54,147 nt of DNA, taken from the NCBI GenBank assembly GCA_028278265.1, contig JANQET010000212.1, forward strand, positions 1-54,147. The letters run 5' to 3'. The DNA is from Myxococcota bacterium (lineage in GTDB: Bacteria > Myxococcota_A > Polyangia > JAAYKL01). This document shows positions 1 to 6,525 of the stretch, in pieces (positions within the stretch are counted from its first letter, which is position 1; the number at the start of each line of letters is the position of its first letter). The notes beneath the pieces were generated by a model. The model searched no databases and had not been told where the DNA came from. It saw nothing but the letters and a program-made list of their open reading frames with translations. A program made the translations under genes and the position numbers.

Positions 1-1
1 C

Positions 2-67
2 CTCTACGATTTGAGACGCGCCGCCATGATTCAAAATCTGGAAGTTGCCCAGAGAAAGGTTTCTTAA
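2..67 (+). CDS. C-terminal end of an unidentified protein (partial)
   Basis: An open frame enters from the left edge and stops with TAA at 65-67, giving 21 residues that begin LYDLRRAAMIQN. The composition is that of a normal helical protein end. Nothing identifies the family. It lies in the same frame as the next open frame, so it may also be part of a decayed gene. Confidence 0.3.
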   Translation, partial: LYDLRRAAMIQNLEVAQRKVS

Positions 68-409
68 TTGTTGAATTTTCAAACCGGTCGCCGCTCTAGC
101 TGTATTGTAAGGCGGATCGAAGCTAAACTTAATAGTGATCCTCAAAATAGATATCAGGATGCAAAGCGTAGAGGCAATCAGACCCACCAAGTTCGCCTTA
201 TTAGCAAAGCGCATTCGGAAGCAGTTGGAATGCTATCGACGGCAATCATTCTGATTTTGTTTAACTTATACAACCTTTATTGTTGCAGTTGGAATTTATT
301 TTGTTTTGAGATGATAAATTGGTGGTTCATGGCAGCGGCATTCGGATTACTTATTTTGATGCTGGAAAGAATAAAGGCTAGAAAACGCAAAATAACTGAA
401 TTGCTATAA
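68..409 (+). CDS. small hypothetical membrane protein
   Basis: I do not recognise this protein. The frame opens with TTG right after the preceding stop and codes for 113 residues. The first ~54 are basic and low in hydrophobics and may not be translated. From Met55 (ATG at 230) there are two hydrophobic helices, about residues 56-76 and 86-102, followed by a very basic tail (RIKARKRK), which fits a two-helix inner-membrane protein with a cytoplasmic C-terminus. A start at 230 would give 59 residues. No strong ribosome binding site decides between the starts. It is the first of a series of small + strand genes in the A+T-rich accessory block. Confidence 0.4.
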   Translation: MLNFQTGRRSSCIVRRIEAKLNSDPQNRYQDAKRRGNQTHQVRLISKAHSEAVGMLSTAIILILFNLYNLYCCSWNLFCFEMINWWFMAAAFGLLILMLERIKARKRKITELL

Positions 410-420
410 ATAGCAAAACA

Positions 421-457
421 AGCGGACGCTACGGATGCGCTTTCGCGGACCGCTGAG
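421..457. repeat. degenerate attC-like inverted repeat
   Basis: The two arms AGCGGACGC (421-429) and GCGGACCGCT (445-454) are nearly complementary and resemble the inner arms of many integron attC sites. The expected outer R' box GTTRRRY is missing downstream, so this is at best a decayed attC; it could be a simple hairpin. Confidence 0.25.
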
Positions 458-485
458 CCGGATTACTATGTGAGGGAGAAAAACA

Positions 486-1001
486 ATGTTATGGTCGGAT
501 GGGATAGCAATATATGGAGCGCTGCTAAGTACTGCTGTATTCATCTGGAATATTGCTAGATGGCTAAATGACCGCCTCAAAATTGAAGTTAAATGTTACG
601 AAGGAAAGCGCATTAAAGCGATTAACAAAAATTATCCTCAAGGATATATTGAATTGGTCACTGATAACCCAGAAGGGTTCGTGGTAGGTGCTACAAATGG
701 GAATATCGAAGCAACGGAACAATTGATTTTTGTTAGGGCAAGTAACGCTTCAAGGAGGCCTGCCACAATTGTCATGTGGGGCGTAGGCTATAAAGAAGGA
801 GGATATTTTACAGCGTCACCACCACCGGAAGCTCCTTTACCGAAAAGACTTGAAGAGGGTGAAAACTATATTTTATGGGTTTCCAAAAAAAATTTCCTCA
901 AAGAAATAGGAAATCGAGAAAAGACACCAGGATACGTGTTTGTTAAAACAGCAGATGGAAAAATATTCAAAGAAAAGAGATTTCCGATAGAGATCGCGTA
1001 A
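486..1001 (+). CDS. hypothetical membrane-anchored protein
   Basis: I do not recognise this 171-residue protein. One N-terminal hydrophobic helix (about residues 7-25) is followed by a soluble beta-rich domain with no Cys pairs or known motif, so it is probably anchored in the inner membrane. The ATG at 486 has a good ribosome binding site (GAGGGAG, 8 nt upstream), which supports this start. It sits between an attC-like hairpin and a frame that lacks a start codon, in the putative cassette array, where orphan proteins of this sort are usual. The TAA stop lies in the same frame as the following open frame. Confidence 0.6.
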   Translation: MLWSDGIAIYGALLSTAVFIWNIARWLNDRLKIEVKCYEGKRIKAINKNYPQGYIELVTDNPEGFVVGATNGNIEATEQLIFVRASNASRRPATIVMWGVGYKEGGYFTASPPPEAPLPKRLEEGENYILWVSKKNFLKEIGNREKTPGYVFVKTADGKIFKEKRFPIEIA

Positions 1002-1448
1002 CAACAAATTGATACGGACCAAAAGAACGTAGGCATTGCCAGGTTTCTTGGCCGCAAAATTTTTCTTGCCGGGTATGTTGGCGTTGCCGAAGAAGAATTC
1101 ACAACTGACTACACAGTAATTGGCATCTACTTTGGTGAAGGTGATCCTGATTATGGAGGCCAACATTGGAATTTAACGGAAAGTACCGGTAGTGACGCAG
1201 ATGATGATGGTATTTGTACCGTAAAAGAAATTCAGCAGGTTACAGTCTATGGTGGTATAAAAAGTTTTGTCATGAATCGAATTAAAATAATCTGTCAATT
1301 TGATGCTCACACTGTCCCCAAGACCGGTGTTTCCACGCTGATAATAAACTACGAATTGAATTCGGAAGAGTGGGACAGATTGATAAAGATGGCATTACGG
1401 GTGTTTGCGAAAGAGAATAATTTCCAAATAATGGAAAAAGAAGGCTAA
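1002..1448 (+). pseudogene. start-less open frame resembling Imm10-type immunity proteins
   Basis: After the TAA of the preceding gene the same frame stays open for 148 codons to the TAA at 1446-1448, but has no ATG, GTG or TTG until an ATG at 1272, well inside the coherent sequence. The translation has normal protein character, with a central GICTVKEIQQVTVYGGI segment followed by a predicted strand-helix end. The YGGI segment and the overall strand order recall the Imm10 family of polymorphic-toxin immunity proteins; this is recollection of a pattern, not a search result. The likely explanations are loss of the 5' end by cassette recombination, or start at a rare codon (ATT at 1008 or 1035). 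Confidence 0.5.
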
Positions 1449-1508
1449 CAAAAGGGCTACGGATGTGCCGACGAGCACAGCGGAGATTTGACGTTTACGG
1501 AGACTGAT

Positions 1509-1937
1509 ATGGAGATACGTGAGGCGACATTATCTGATGTTCCCGCTATGTATGCCGTTGATCACATGGCGGCCGAAGAAGGCAGCCGGAGGCAACACAT
1601 ACGCGACTGGGTTGACGATGGCCAGGCAATAGTTGCGCTCGTTGACAATGCTGTAGTTGGGTATGCCGCCATGGAGTACACCTTCTTTGGTTGCGGCTTC
1701 ATATCCATGTTAATGGTGAGAAAGGAGAGCCGCCGCAAGGGTGTTGCCACTGCTCTTGTCGCACGCCTCGAGGAACTCTGCAAAACGGAAAAGCTCTTCA
1801 CCTCAACCAACGAATCAAACAAGCCCATGCAGGCCCTGATGAAGAACATGTCATACGAACCGAGCGGGATCGTATACAATCTGGATGATGGGGACCCCGA
1901 ATTGTTCTATGTGAAGAGAAAGAATGAGAATCGCTAG
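1509..1937 (+). CDS. GNAT-family N-acetyltransferase
   Basis: A 142-residue acetyltransferase of the Gcn5 superfamily, which transfers the acetyl group of acetyl-CoA to an amine; the substrate cannot be told. The N-terminal MEIREATLSDVPAM is the usual first strand and helix. The pyrophosphate-binding loop appears around residues 75-85 as RKESRRKGVATALV (a variant of Q/RxxGxG/A), and the C-terminal NKPMQALMKNMSYEPSG is the usual last helix-turn. The ATG at 1509 is preferred to the upstream TTG at 1488 because ACGGAG lies just ahead of it and the family starts there. Small GNAT proteins are among the commonest products of integron cassettes, which fits the block. Confidence 0.85.
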   Translation: MEIREATLSDVPAMYAVDHMAAEEGSRRQHIRDWVDDGQAIVALVDNAVVGYAAMEYTFFGCGFISMLMVRKESRRKGVATALVARLEELCKTEKLFTSTNESNKPMQALMKNMSYEPSGIVYNLDDGDPELFYVKRKNENR

Positions 1938-1982
1938 GCAGTCGCTGCAGGTGAACAATGATACCACGCGCCACAGAGCTAA

Positions 1983-2396
1983 ATGTACAACGATAAAAAT
2001 ATGACGTACACAATGAATCCACAGCAGTTTGAGTCAGTGACGAAACTATCAGGCCAGAAGCGATATGAGCACTTCATCGGTAAGGTAGGGGATTGGGAGG
2101 AGATGTGGAGCTTGATTAACGAAGAGGGGTTTGTATCGATTAACGACGATCACGGAAATATCTGCATGCCGTTTTGGCCTCATGAAGAATATGCCAAAGC
2201 CATGGCCACTAAAAATTGGGGTGAGTGTTTAGCCGAAAAAATAAAACTCGCGGACTTCCTCGAGAAATGGCTGCCTCGACTCGAGCAAGAGGGTTTGAGC
2301 ATAGCGGTATTCCCAACAGCAAATTCGAAGGGAGTAATTTTATCACCAAGTCGGTTGAAACAGGATCTCGAGCTCGAGATTGAGCAGTACGAATGA
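1983..2396 (+). CDS. DUF2750 family protein
   Basis: This cytoplasmic protein carries the hallmarks of DUF2750: the YEHFIGKVGDWEEMWSL segment, the short charged turn, and the invariant FWPHEEYA motif, followed by the acidic region around LADFLEKWLPRLEQEG. No biochemical role is established for the family. Starts at 1983, 2001 and 2013 are all possible, since none has a clear ribosome binding site; the family usually begins near MNPQQF, so 2013 is plausible and the protein is then about 127 residues. It lies 45 nt after the GNAT gene. DUF2750 genes often occur in accessory DNA. Confidence 0.8.
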   Translation: MYNDKNMTYTMNPQQFESVTKLSGQKRYEHFIGKVGDWEEMWSLINEEGFVSINDDHGNICMPFWPHEEYAKAMATKNWGECLAEKIKLADFLEKWLPRLEQEGLSIAVFPTANSKGVILSPSRLKQDLELEIEQYE

Positions 2397-2517
2397 AGAC
2401 GTCGAACCGGCGGTCGCTGCGAGCGCGCAGACACGCGTTGCAAGGCCGAGGCGATAGGTGGCCGGTGTCGAACCGATCACCAAATTTTTCCAATACCTGA
2501 CTGAACAAGGAGTTGCC

Positions 2518-2889
2518 ATGAAAAAGCCACCTCCCGGCACAGAAGAACGCATTGCCAAGATGACCTTCGCGTCAATCTACCCCCTCTACGTGGCAAAAGT
2601 TGAAAAGAAGGGCCGAACTAAAGATGAGCTACACGAAGTCATCGAGTGGCTTACGGGATACAACGAAGAGAAATTGAAATCCCTGATCGAAGACGAAGTG
2701 ACCTTTGCGACCTTCTTTGAGGAATGCAAGCTAAACCCGAACGCGCACCTCATCAAGGGCGTTATCTGTGGCTACAGAGTTGAGGAGTTGGAGAATCCAT
2801 TGATTCGAAAGTCTAGGTATCTAGACAAGCTGGTCGACGAGTTGGCCAAGGGACGGAAGATGGAAAAAATTCTGCGTGTTGGCGAATAG
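2518..2889 (+). CDS. DUF2200 family protein
   Basis: A 124-residue protein that matches DUF2200 over its whole length: [20 protein letters not shown] at the start, then the EVIEWLTGY helix, a TFATFFEE segment, the [18 protein letters not shown] core, and [19 protein letters not shown] at the end. The family is cytoplasmic and of unknown function. I take ATG 2518 (MKKPPPG) because GGAG lies 7 nt ahead and the family begins there; an upstream GTG at 2458 would add 20 residues with no family match. The gene is complete. Confidence 0.85.
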   Translation: MKKPPPGTEERIAKMTFASIYPLYVAKVEKKGRTKDELHEVIEWLTGYNEEKLKSLIEDEVTFATFFEECKLNPNAHLIKGVICGYRVEELENPLIRKSRYLDKLVDELAKGRKMEKILRVGE

Positions 2890-3040
2890 CGCGATATTCC
2901 TTAGCAACGACCGACAAAGAGAATCGCTCGATAACAACGATCGCTTTCAGCGAAATACGCACCCCATGGTCCAGGGAAAAATTTATCTAGCGATAGACGA
3001 GTGTTTTTAGTACATTAATTCTAGACAGATTGAAATATGA

Positions 3041-3217
3041 TGGCGCGCGGAGGCTGACAACGATTTCAACGTAATCGAAAGGGCCGGAGGCTGGCCTGAA
3101 ATGGAACGCGTCATCGACACGATGTCGACAGATTACCCATCGCCGGCGGGCTACGTTTCTGCGGAATACGGAGACATTCAAACAGAGTCTCTTGAAAAAA
3201 CCTCTCCAGACGAATGA
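3041..3217 (+). pseudogene. fragment of a lost gene in a 368-bp gap
   Basis: The stretch 2890-3257 has no full gene. Within it, a 58-codon frame runs from just after an in-frame TGA to the TGA at 3215-3217 and reads like coding sequence (for example AGGWPEMERVID and SPAGYVSAEYGD). It has no start codon in its first half and I cannot name a family. I take it as the tail of a decayed gene. The rest of the gap shows no clear attC site or promoter. Confidence 0.3.
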
Positions 3218-3257
3218 TGCTGTCGAGCAAAAAATCAAAGAAACTCACTTACCGTGA

Positions 3258-3956
3258 ATGATCATGTCTAAGAGCGAGATCGCCACCGGCGTGGTACATG
3301 AAGTCCCTGAGGATTTGCAAAAAACCCTTACTGCTGACAGCGTTGCGCTGGCAAAATGGGAGGATATTACACCACTCGCTCGAAATGAGTGGATTTGCTG
3401 GGTTGAGGACGCCAAGATGCAGGAAACAAGGCGCAGGCGGATCGAGAGAGTGCGTACGGAACTCAAAGAAGGGAAGCGCCGGCCGTGTTGTTGGCCCGGT
3501 TGCTCCCACCGCAGAAAGAAAGGAAACGAAATGGAAACCATAAATAATATCGAGCTTACTGACGAGAACACTTTTCCAGATGAAAGCGTTTTGAGAAAAG
3601 TCCTGGGCAGATCTTATAATGCATATCTAACGTTATTAAAGCTGTACGACGACAATGACTTAGTCCATGAATGGCGATATTACATGGACGGCAAAGCGTG
3701 GCTGTGCAAAGTACAAAAAAAGAAAAGAACCATTGTTTGGATGTCAGCTTGGAAGGGGTATATGCAGGCTGCAGTATATTTCCCGGTGAGATACTTGGAA
3801 GAAATCTTCAGCCTTGGTATTTCTGATGAAACAAAAGATAGAATACGGGAAACCAAAAATGTTGGTAAATCAAAACCGTGCATTTTTCAAATCAAAAACA
3901 AAAAATCAATTAAGGACCTAGAAAAGGTGATGAAGTTCAAAATGAGTAAAAGGTAG
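3258..3956 (+). CDS. YdeI/OmdA-like domain fused to DUF3788
   Basis: One 232-residue frame holds two families that are normally separate. Residues ~9-86 are a complete YdeI/OmpD-associated (OmdA) domain: HEVPEDLQKTL, LTPLARNEWICWV..AK..ETR, RIERVRTELKEGKRRPCCW. Residues ~92-232 are a complete DUF3788 protein: FPDESVLRKVLGRSY, EWRYYMDGKAWLCKVQKKKR, the aromatic-rich WMSAWKGYMQAAVYFP, and a basic end. OmdA proteins usually stop just after the CCWPGC..HR segment, exactly where the second domain begins. An internal ATG at 3531 has AAAGGA ahead of it and could start DUF3788 alone. The start at 3258 or 3264 has no strong ribosome binding site. Neither domain has a settled function. Confidence 0.85.
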   Translation: MIMSKSEIATGVVHEVPEDLQKTLTADSVALAKWEDITPLARNEWICWVEDAKMQETRRRRIERVRTELKEGKRRPCCWPGCSHRRKKGNEMETINNIELTDENTFPDESVLRKVLGRSYNAYLTLLKLYDDNDLVHEWRYYMDGKAWLCKVQKKKRTIVWMSAWKGYMQAAVYFPVRYLEEIFSLGISDETKDRIRETKNVGKSKPCIFQIKNKKSIKDLEKVMKFKMSKR

Positions 3957-4146
3957 ACGCACTGTGCTGCAGATGCACCACTTGAGAGACAAAATGACAT
4001 CAGAAGGTGGTGTAAGAATTCACGCTGATATCTCCGATCACCAGGCATGCCAAATGTCTATGGAATTCTGACTATTTGAGAGGTTTTAGACCCGGGAGAT
4101 TAGCGCGCTGCCGACCTTGAGCCCGATGTTCTGAGAAAAAATTATT

Positions 4147-4416
4147 ATGGGAAATACTAACCGGAAGGCGACAAAAGAAGAGATGGCTCATCTTCGAAAA
4201 GTGGTAGGTGAGGCGTTCCCAGGGTGTGTAGCAGATATTGGGGGACATGGAAGCTACGGCGGACACCGCGCACCCAGAAATTACACAATATCGTTCCGGC
4301 TGATTGACTCGAAAGGTATACATCGGTCTAACGTCGTATGGATATTGCCTCAGTATCTATCGGGATTAACGGCGGAAGATGTGAAGCAAATGGTGGACAG
4401 AGCTAATGGAAAATAG
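4147..4416 (+). CDS. hypothetical 89-residue protein
   Basis: I do not recognise this protein. It is complete, with a basic helical start (NRKATKEEMAHLRKVV), a glycine/histidine-rich middle (GGHGSYGGHR), two likely strands and a terminal helix (AEDVKQMVDRANGK). No signal peptide or membrane segment is seen, so it should be cytoplasmic. The 190 bp ahead of it (3957-4146) hold no better frame. It is on the + strand like all its neighbours and may be a cassette gene. Confidence 0.55.
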   Translation: MGNTNRKATKEEMAHLRKVVGEAFPGCVADIGGHGSYGGHRAPRNYTISFRLIDSKGIHRSNVVWILPQYLSGLTAEDVKQMVDRANGK

Positions 4417-4448
4417 GCTCGAAGCAAAGCGCTTGCGGCTACAGGGTT

Positions 4449-4574
4449 ATGAAGTCTCCTGGTGTGGAGATCAACCTTGTTAATTTGCTGTGCGCTGAAG
4501 AGTACCTTAGTCTAATAGGAAGCTCAGGAATACCCTTGCAGATGGGGACGTCCAAAATCGAGTTTTTCGGATAG
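4449..4574 (+). CDS. possible 41-residue small protein or fragment
   Basis: The stretch 4417-4721 has no convincing gene. Its best frame starts with ATG 4449 and stops with TAG at 4572-4574; the product begins MKSPGVEINLVNLL and has the look of a protein piece, but there is no ribosome binding site or recognised family. A GCGCTTGCGGC-type spacer just ahead may be the remains of a cassette junction. The remaining sequence up to 4721 shows nothing definite. Confidence 0.2.
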   Translation: MKSPGVEINLVNLLCAEEYLSLIGSSGIPLQMGTSKIEFFG

Positions 4575-4721
4575 AAGGACAGAACGCTTGACACCGACTA
4601 TTTTCCGCACTTGAGCGACTTTTCGCGCTGAACGTAGTAGAATGGGGATTATGCGACGATACAGACACGGGCAAATTGGTGCAAAGAATGCATCTCTTGG
4701 CCCAAAAAGGGGTATTTCGAT

Positions 4722-5375
4722 ATGAAAATGAACGCTATTTTGCCAAATTCGGTGGGAATTCTTGTTGTTCTCTATCTAACCAGTTGTAATTATGTTTCAG
4801 GAACTGAAATCCCTCCTGGTGATATTCACCGTTTTAGACCGGTGTTGCAACTAGACAAAGTAGCCAAATTCGCTGGTGAACAAGCAAAGATTGCAAGTAT
4901 CAAAGCGAGCTATGTTCTCCACAACGGGGAGATGGATCTGGATGCAAAATACAAAAATGCGGTTAAATATTGGTTTATCGTGTCTGCAGCCAATGAAGAG
5001 GAATTCAAACCGAAGGGCGATTCACCCCCTGGTATGGAAAAAAAGGCCCCTAAAATTGCGCTTTCTATAGTGACGGTAGAAACGCCTCATATCGTGACAC
5101 AAGGACACGGACAATCACTATCCAAATTTGAGCATCGGGGGATGAGTCGATACTTAGTGCGTTTTGAAACCGAGGCTTCTGGTTTAAAGAGAATTGCTCC
5201 TAAACCGAAATGTAACTTCAAAACGTTATGGGACAAAGCAATTCCTCTAGGAGCTAATGCCAGGCATTCGGCAGAAATCAACTATTCAAAAGACGGCTAC
5301 ACATTTAAACTGAACGGCGACAAATTTTCCCTTTCCTTCGATCATGGATGTAACGTGATTAAGCAGAAACCATAG
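4722..5375 (+). CDS. hypothetical lipoprotein
   Basis: A 217-residue predicted lipoprotein. The N-terminus has a short polar start, a hydrophobic core (GILVVLYL) and a lipobox LTSC with the lipidated Cys at residue 22, so it should be exported and attached to a membrane. The mature part is polar and beta-rich with two further Cys (in PKCNFKTLW and HGCNVIKQ) near the end, which could form a disulfide. I do not recognise the family. It lies 49 nt ahead of a GNAT gene in the accessory block. Confidence 0.7.
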   Translation: MKMNAILPNSVGILVVLYLTSCNYVSGTEIPPGDIHRFRPVLQLDKVAKFAGEQAKIASIKASYVLHNGEMDLDAKYKNAVKYWFIVSAANEEEFKPKGDSPPGMEKKAPKIALSIVTVETPHIVTQGHGQSLSKFEHRGMSRYLVRFETEASGLKRIAPKPKCNFKTLWDKAIPLGANARHSAEINYSKDGYTFKLNGDKFSLSFDHGCNVIKQKP

Positions 5376-5424
5376 GCATCGGTAGTTACGCCGATTTCAA
5401 ATGGCGAATTGCGGATAATAAAAA

Positions 5425-5862
5425 ATGACCATTTACAAGATCGATAATAGTGCTATTTCGGAGATCCGTCATTTGTGGGAGGAACTGAACAGTCTGCACG
5501 AGAAACTCTCCACCCATTCTAGGCGACATTTTGCGAACTTCAGTTTTGAAGAAAGAGTGCGGGTACTCAGAGAAAGAGATTCTTTTGCCGTCTTTGCCGC
5601 AAAAGAAAATGGTTGTTTAATAGGATATTGTATCTCCTCGGTAAAAGGGACGAACGGGGAAATTGATTCTATTTTCGTGGATTCTCGTCATCGCAACACC
5701 GGAATCGGAGAGCAGTTAGTAGCCTCGGCAGAGGCATGGTTGAAAGAAAGAAACGTGGACAAGATCCACGTGCACGTAGCTGAGGGAAATGAATCTGTTC
5801 TCGATTTCTACGAAAAACTTGGTTTTTTGCATAGGTTCACAGTGCTGGAGAAAAAAGCTTAA
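5425..5862 (+). CDS. GNAT-family N-acetyltransferase
   Basis: A complete 145-residue acetyltransferase. The usual GNAT order is seen: N-terminal helix pair, the GYCISSVKG strand, the IDSIFVDSRHRNTGIGEQLV acetyl-CoA loop (R-x-x-G-I-G-x-x-L, residues ~88-98), and the C-terminal HVAEGNESVLDFYEKLGFLHR motif that ends nearly all GNAT proteins. The acceptor is unknown. Its stop codon lies inside the attC site at 5857-5931, the normal arrangement for an integron gene cassette, so this gene is the best-supported cassette of the block. Confidence 0.87.
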   Translation: MTIYKIDNSAISEIRHLWEELNSLHEKLSTHSRRHFANFSFEERVRVLRERDSFAVFAAKENGCLIGYCISSVKGTNGEIDSIFVDSRHRNTGIGEQLVASAEAWLKERNVDKIHVHVAEGNESVLDFYEKLGFLHRFTVLEKKA

Positions 5863-5931
5863 CGGGCAATTGGCGACGTTTGGGTGATAGCATTTGATCA
5901 GTGCACGGAGAACGCCATTTAATCGTTGGGC
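5857..5931 (+). repeat. integron attC recombination site
   Basis: The 75-bp site begins with the R'' box GCTTAAC (5857-5863, matching RYYYAAC) and ends with the R' box GTTGGGC (5925-5931, matching GTTRRRY). The inner arms pair as CAATTGGCG and CGCCATTTAA with one extra base, as expected for the extrahelical bases of a folded attC. The site overlaps the stop of the GNAT gene and is followed 20 nt later by the start of the next gene, which is standard cassette spacing. Recombination would occur between 5925 and 5926. Confidence 0.78.
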
Positions 5932-5951
5932 AGAAACGGAGGAAACAAGGC

Positions 5952-6335
5952 ATGAAAATGCAACCACTCATAGTCGTTAAAGACGTCGAGAGCAGCAGTA
6001 GGTTTTACCAAAAACTGCTGGAATGTGAGAGTGGTCACGGCGGTTCAGAGTACGAAATGCTTCTCGTTAACGGAGAGCTGGTATTGCAGCTTCATGCTCA
6101 AGACGTCCATGAACATGAAGGGCTTTTTAATGAAAGTTACCCATGTGGTAACGGCGTAATACTATGGTTCCGAACGAACGATTTCTCTAACGCTGTAGAA
6201 AGGGCTCGATCGTTGGAAGTAGAAGTAGTTTCCGAGCCGCATATAAACCCAAATGCAAATCAACCCGAGTTCTGGTTTAGAGATCTTGATGGGTACTTAG
6301 TGGTAATGTCCGGTAATATGGGCGATATGCTGTAA
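5952..6335 (+). CDS. VOC-superfamily (glyoxalase/bleomycin-resistance-like) protein
   Basis: A 127-residue protein of the vicinal oxygen chelate fold. It starts with the typical MKMQPLIVVKDVESSSRFYQ strand-helix, has the middle strand MLLVNGELVLQLH, and ends with the repeated module in which EFWFRDLDGYLVVMSG is the usual last strand pair. VOC proteins bind metals or hydrophobic ligands; the substrate here is not deducible. ATG 5952 has GGAGG 8 nt upstream and is preferred to the GTG at 5901, which lies inside the attC site. VOC proteins are common integron cassette products. No attC is evident after it; 6336-6525 holds no gene. Confidence 0.85.
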   Translation: MKMQPLIVVKDVESSSRFYQKLLECESGHGGSEYEMLLVNGELVLQLHAQDVHEHEGLFNESYPCGNGVILWFRTNDFSNAVERARSLEVEVVSEPHINPNANQPEFWFRDLDGYLVVMSGNMGDML

Positions 6336-6525
6336 TCAATTTTCTCCCTAAATTCAGCTGGACTTGGGTATTGGCAAAAATGAGGCAAGCTTGAGCCCCA
6401 CTTAAGAATGGTTGATTGGATGGCGGCCAACTACGTAAGTGCTATGGTGAGCAATATGAGAGTATTCATAGTCACATTGCGCTGTATGACGGGGTTCAAT
6501 TCTGTAGCCGCGCTTTGCAGATGCC

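Noticed and set aside
1446-1510. attC site between the start-less frame and the first GNAT gene.
   Set aside because: A GGCTAAC box is present, but there is no matching R' box and the arms do not pair.
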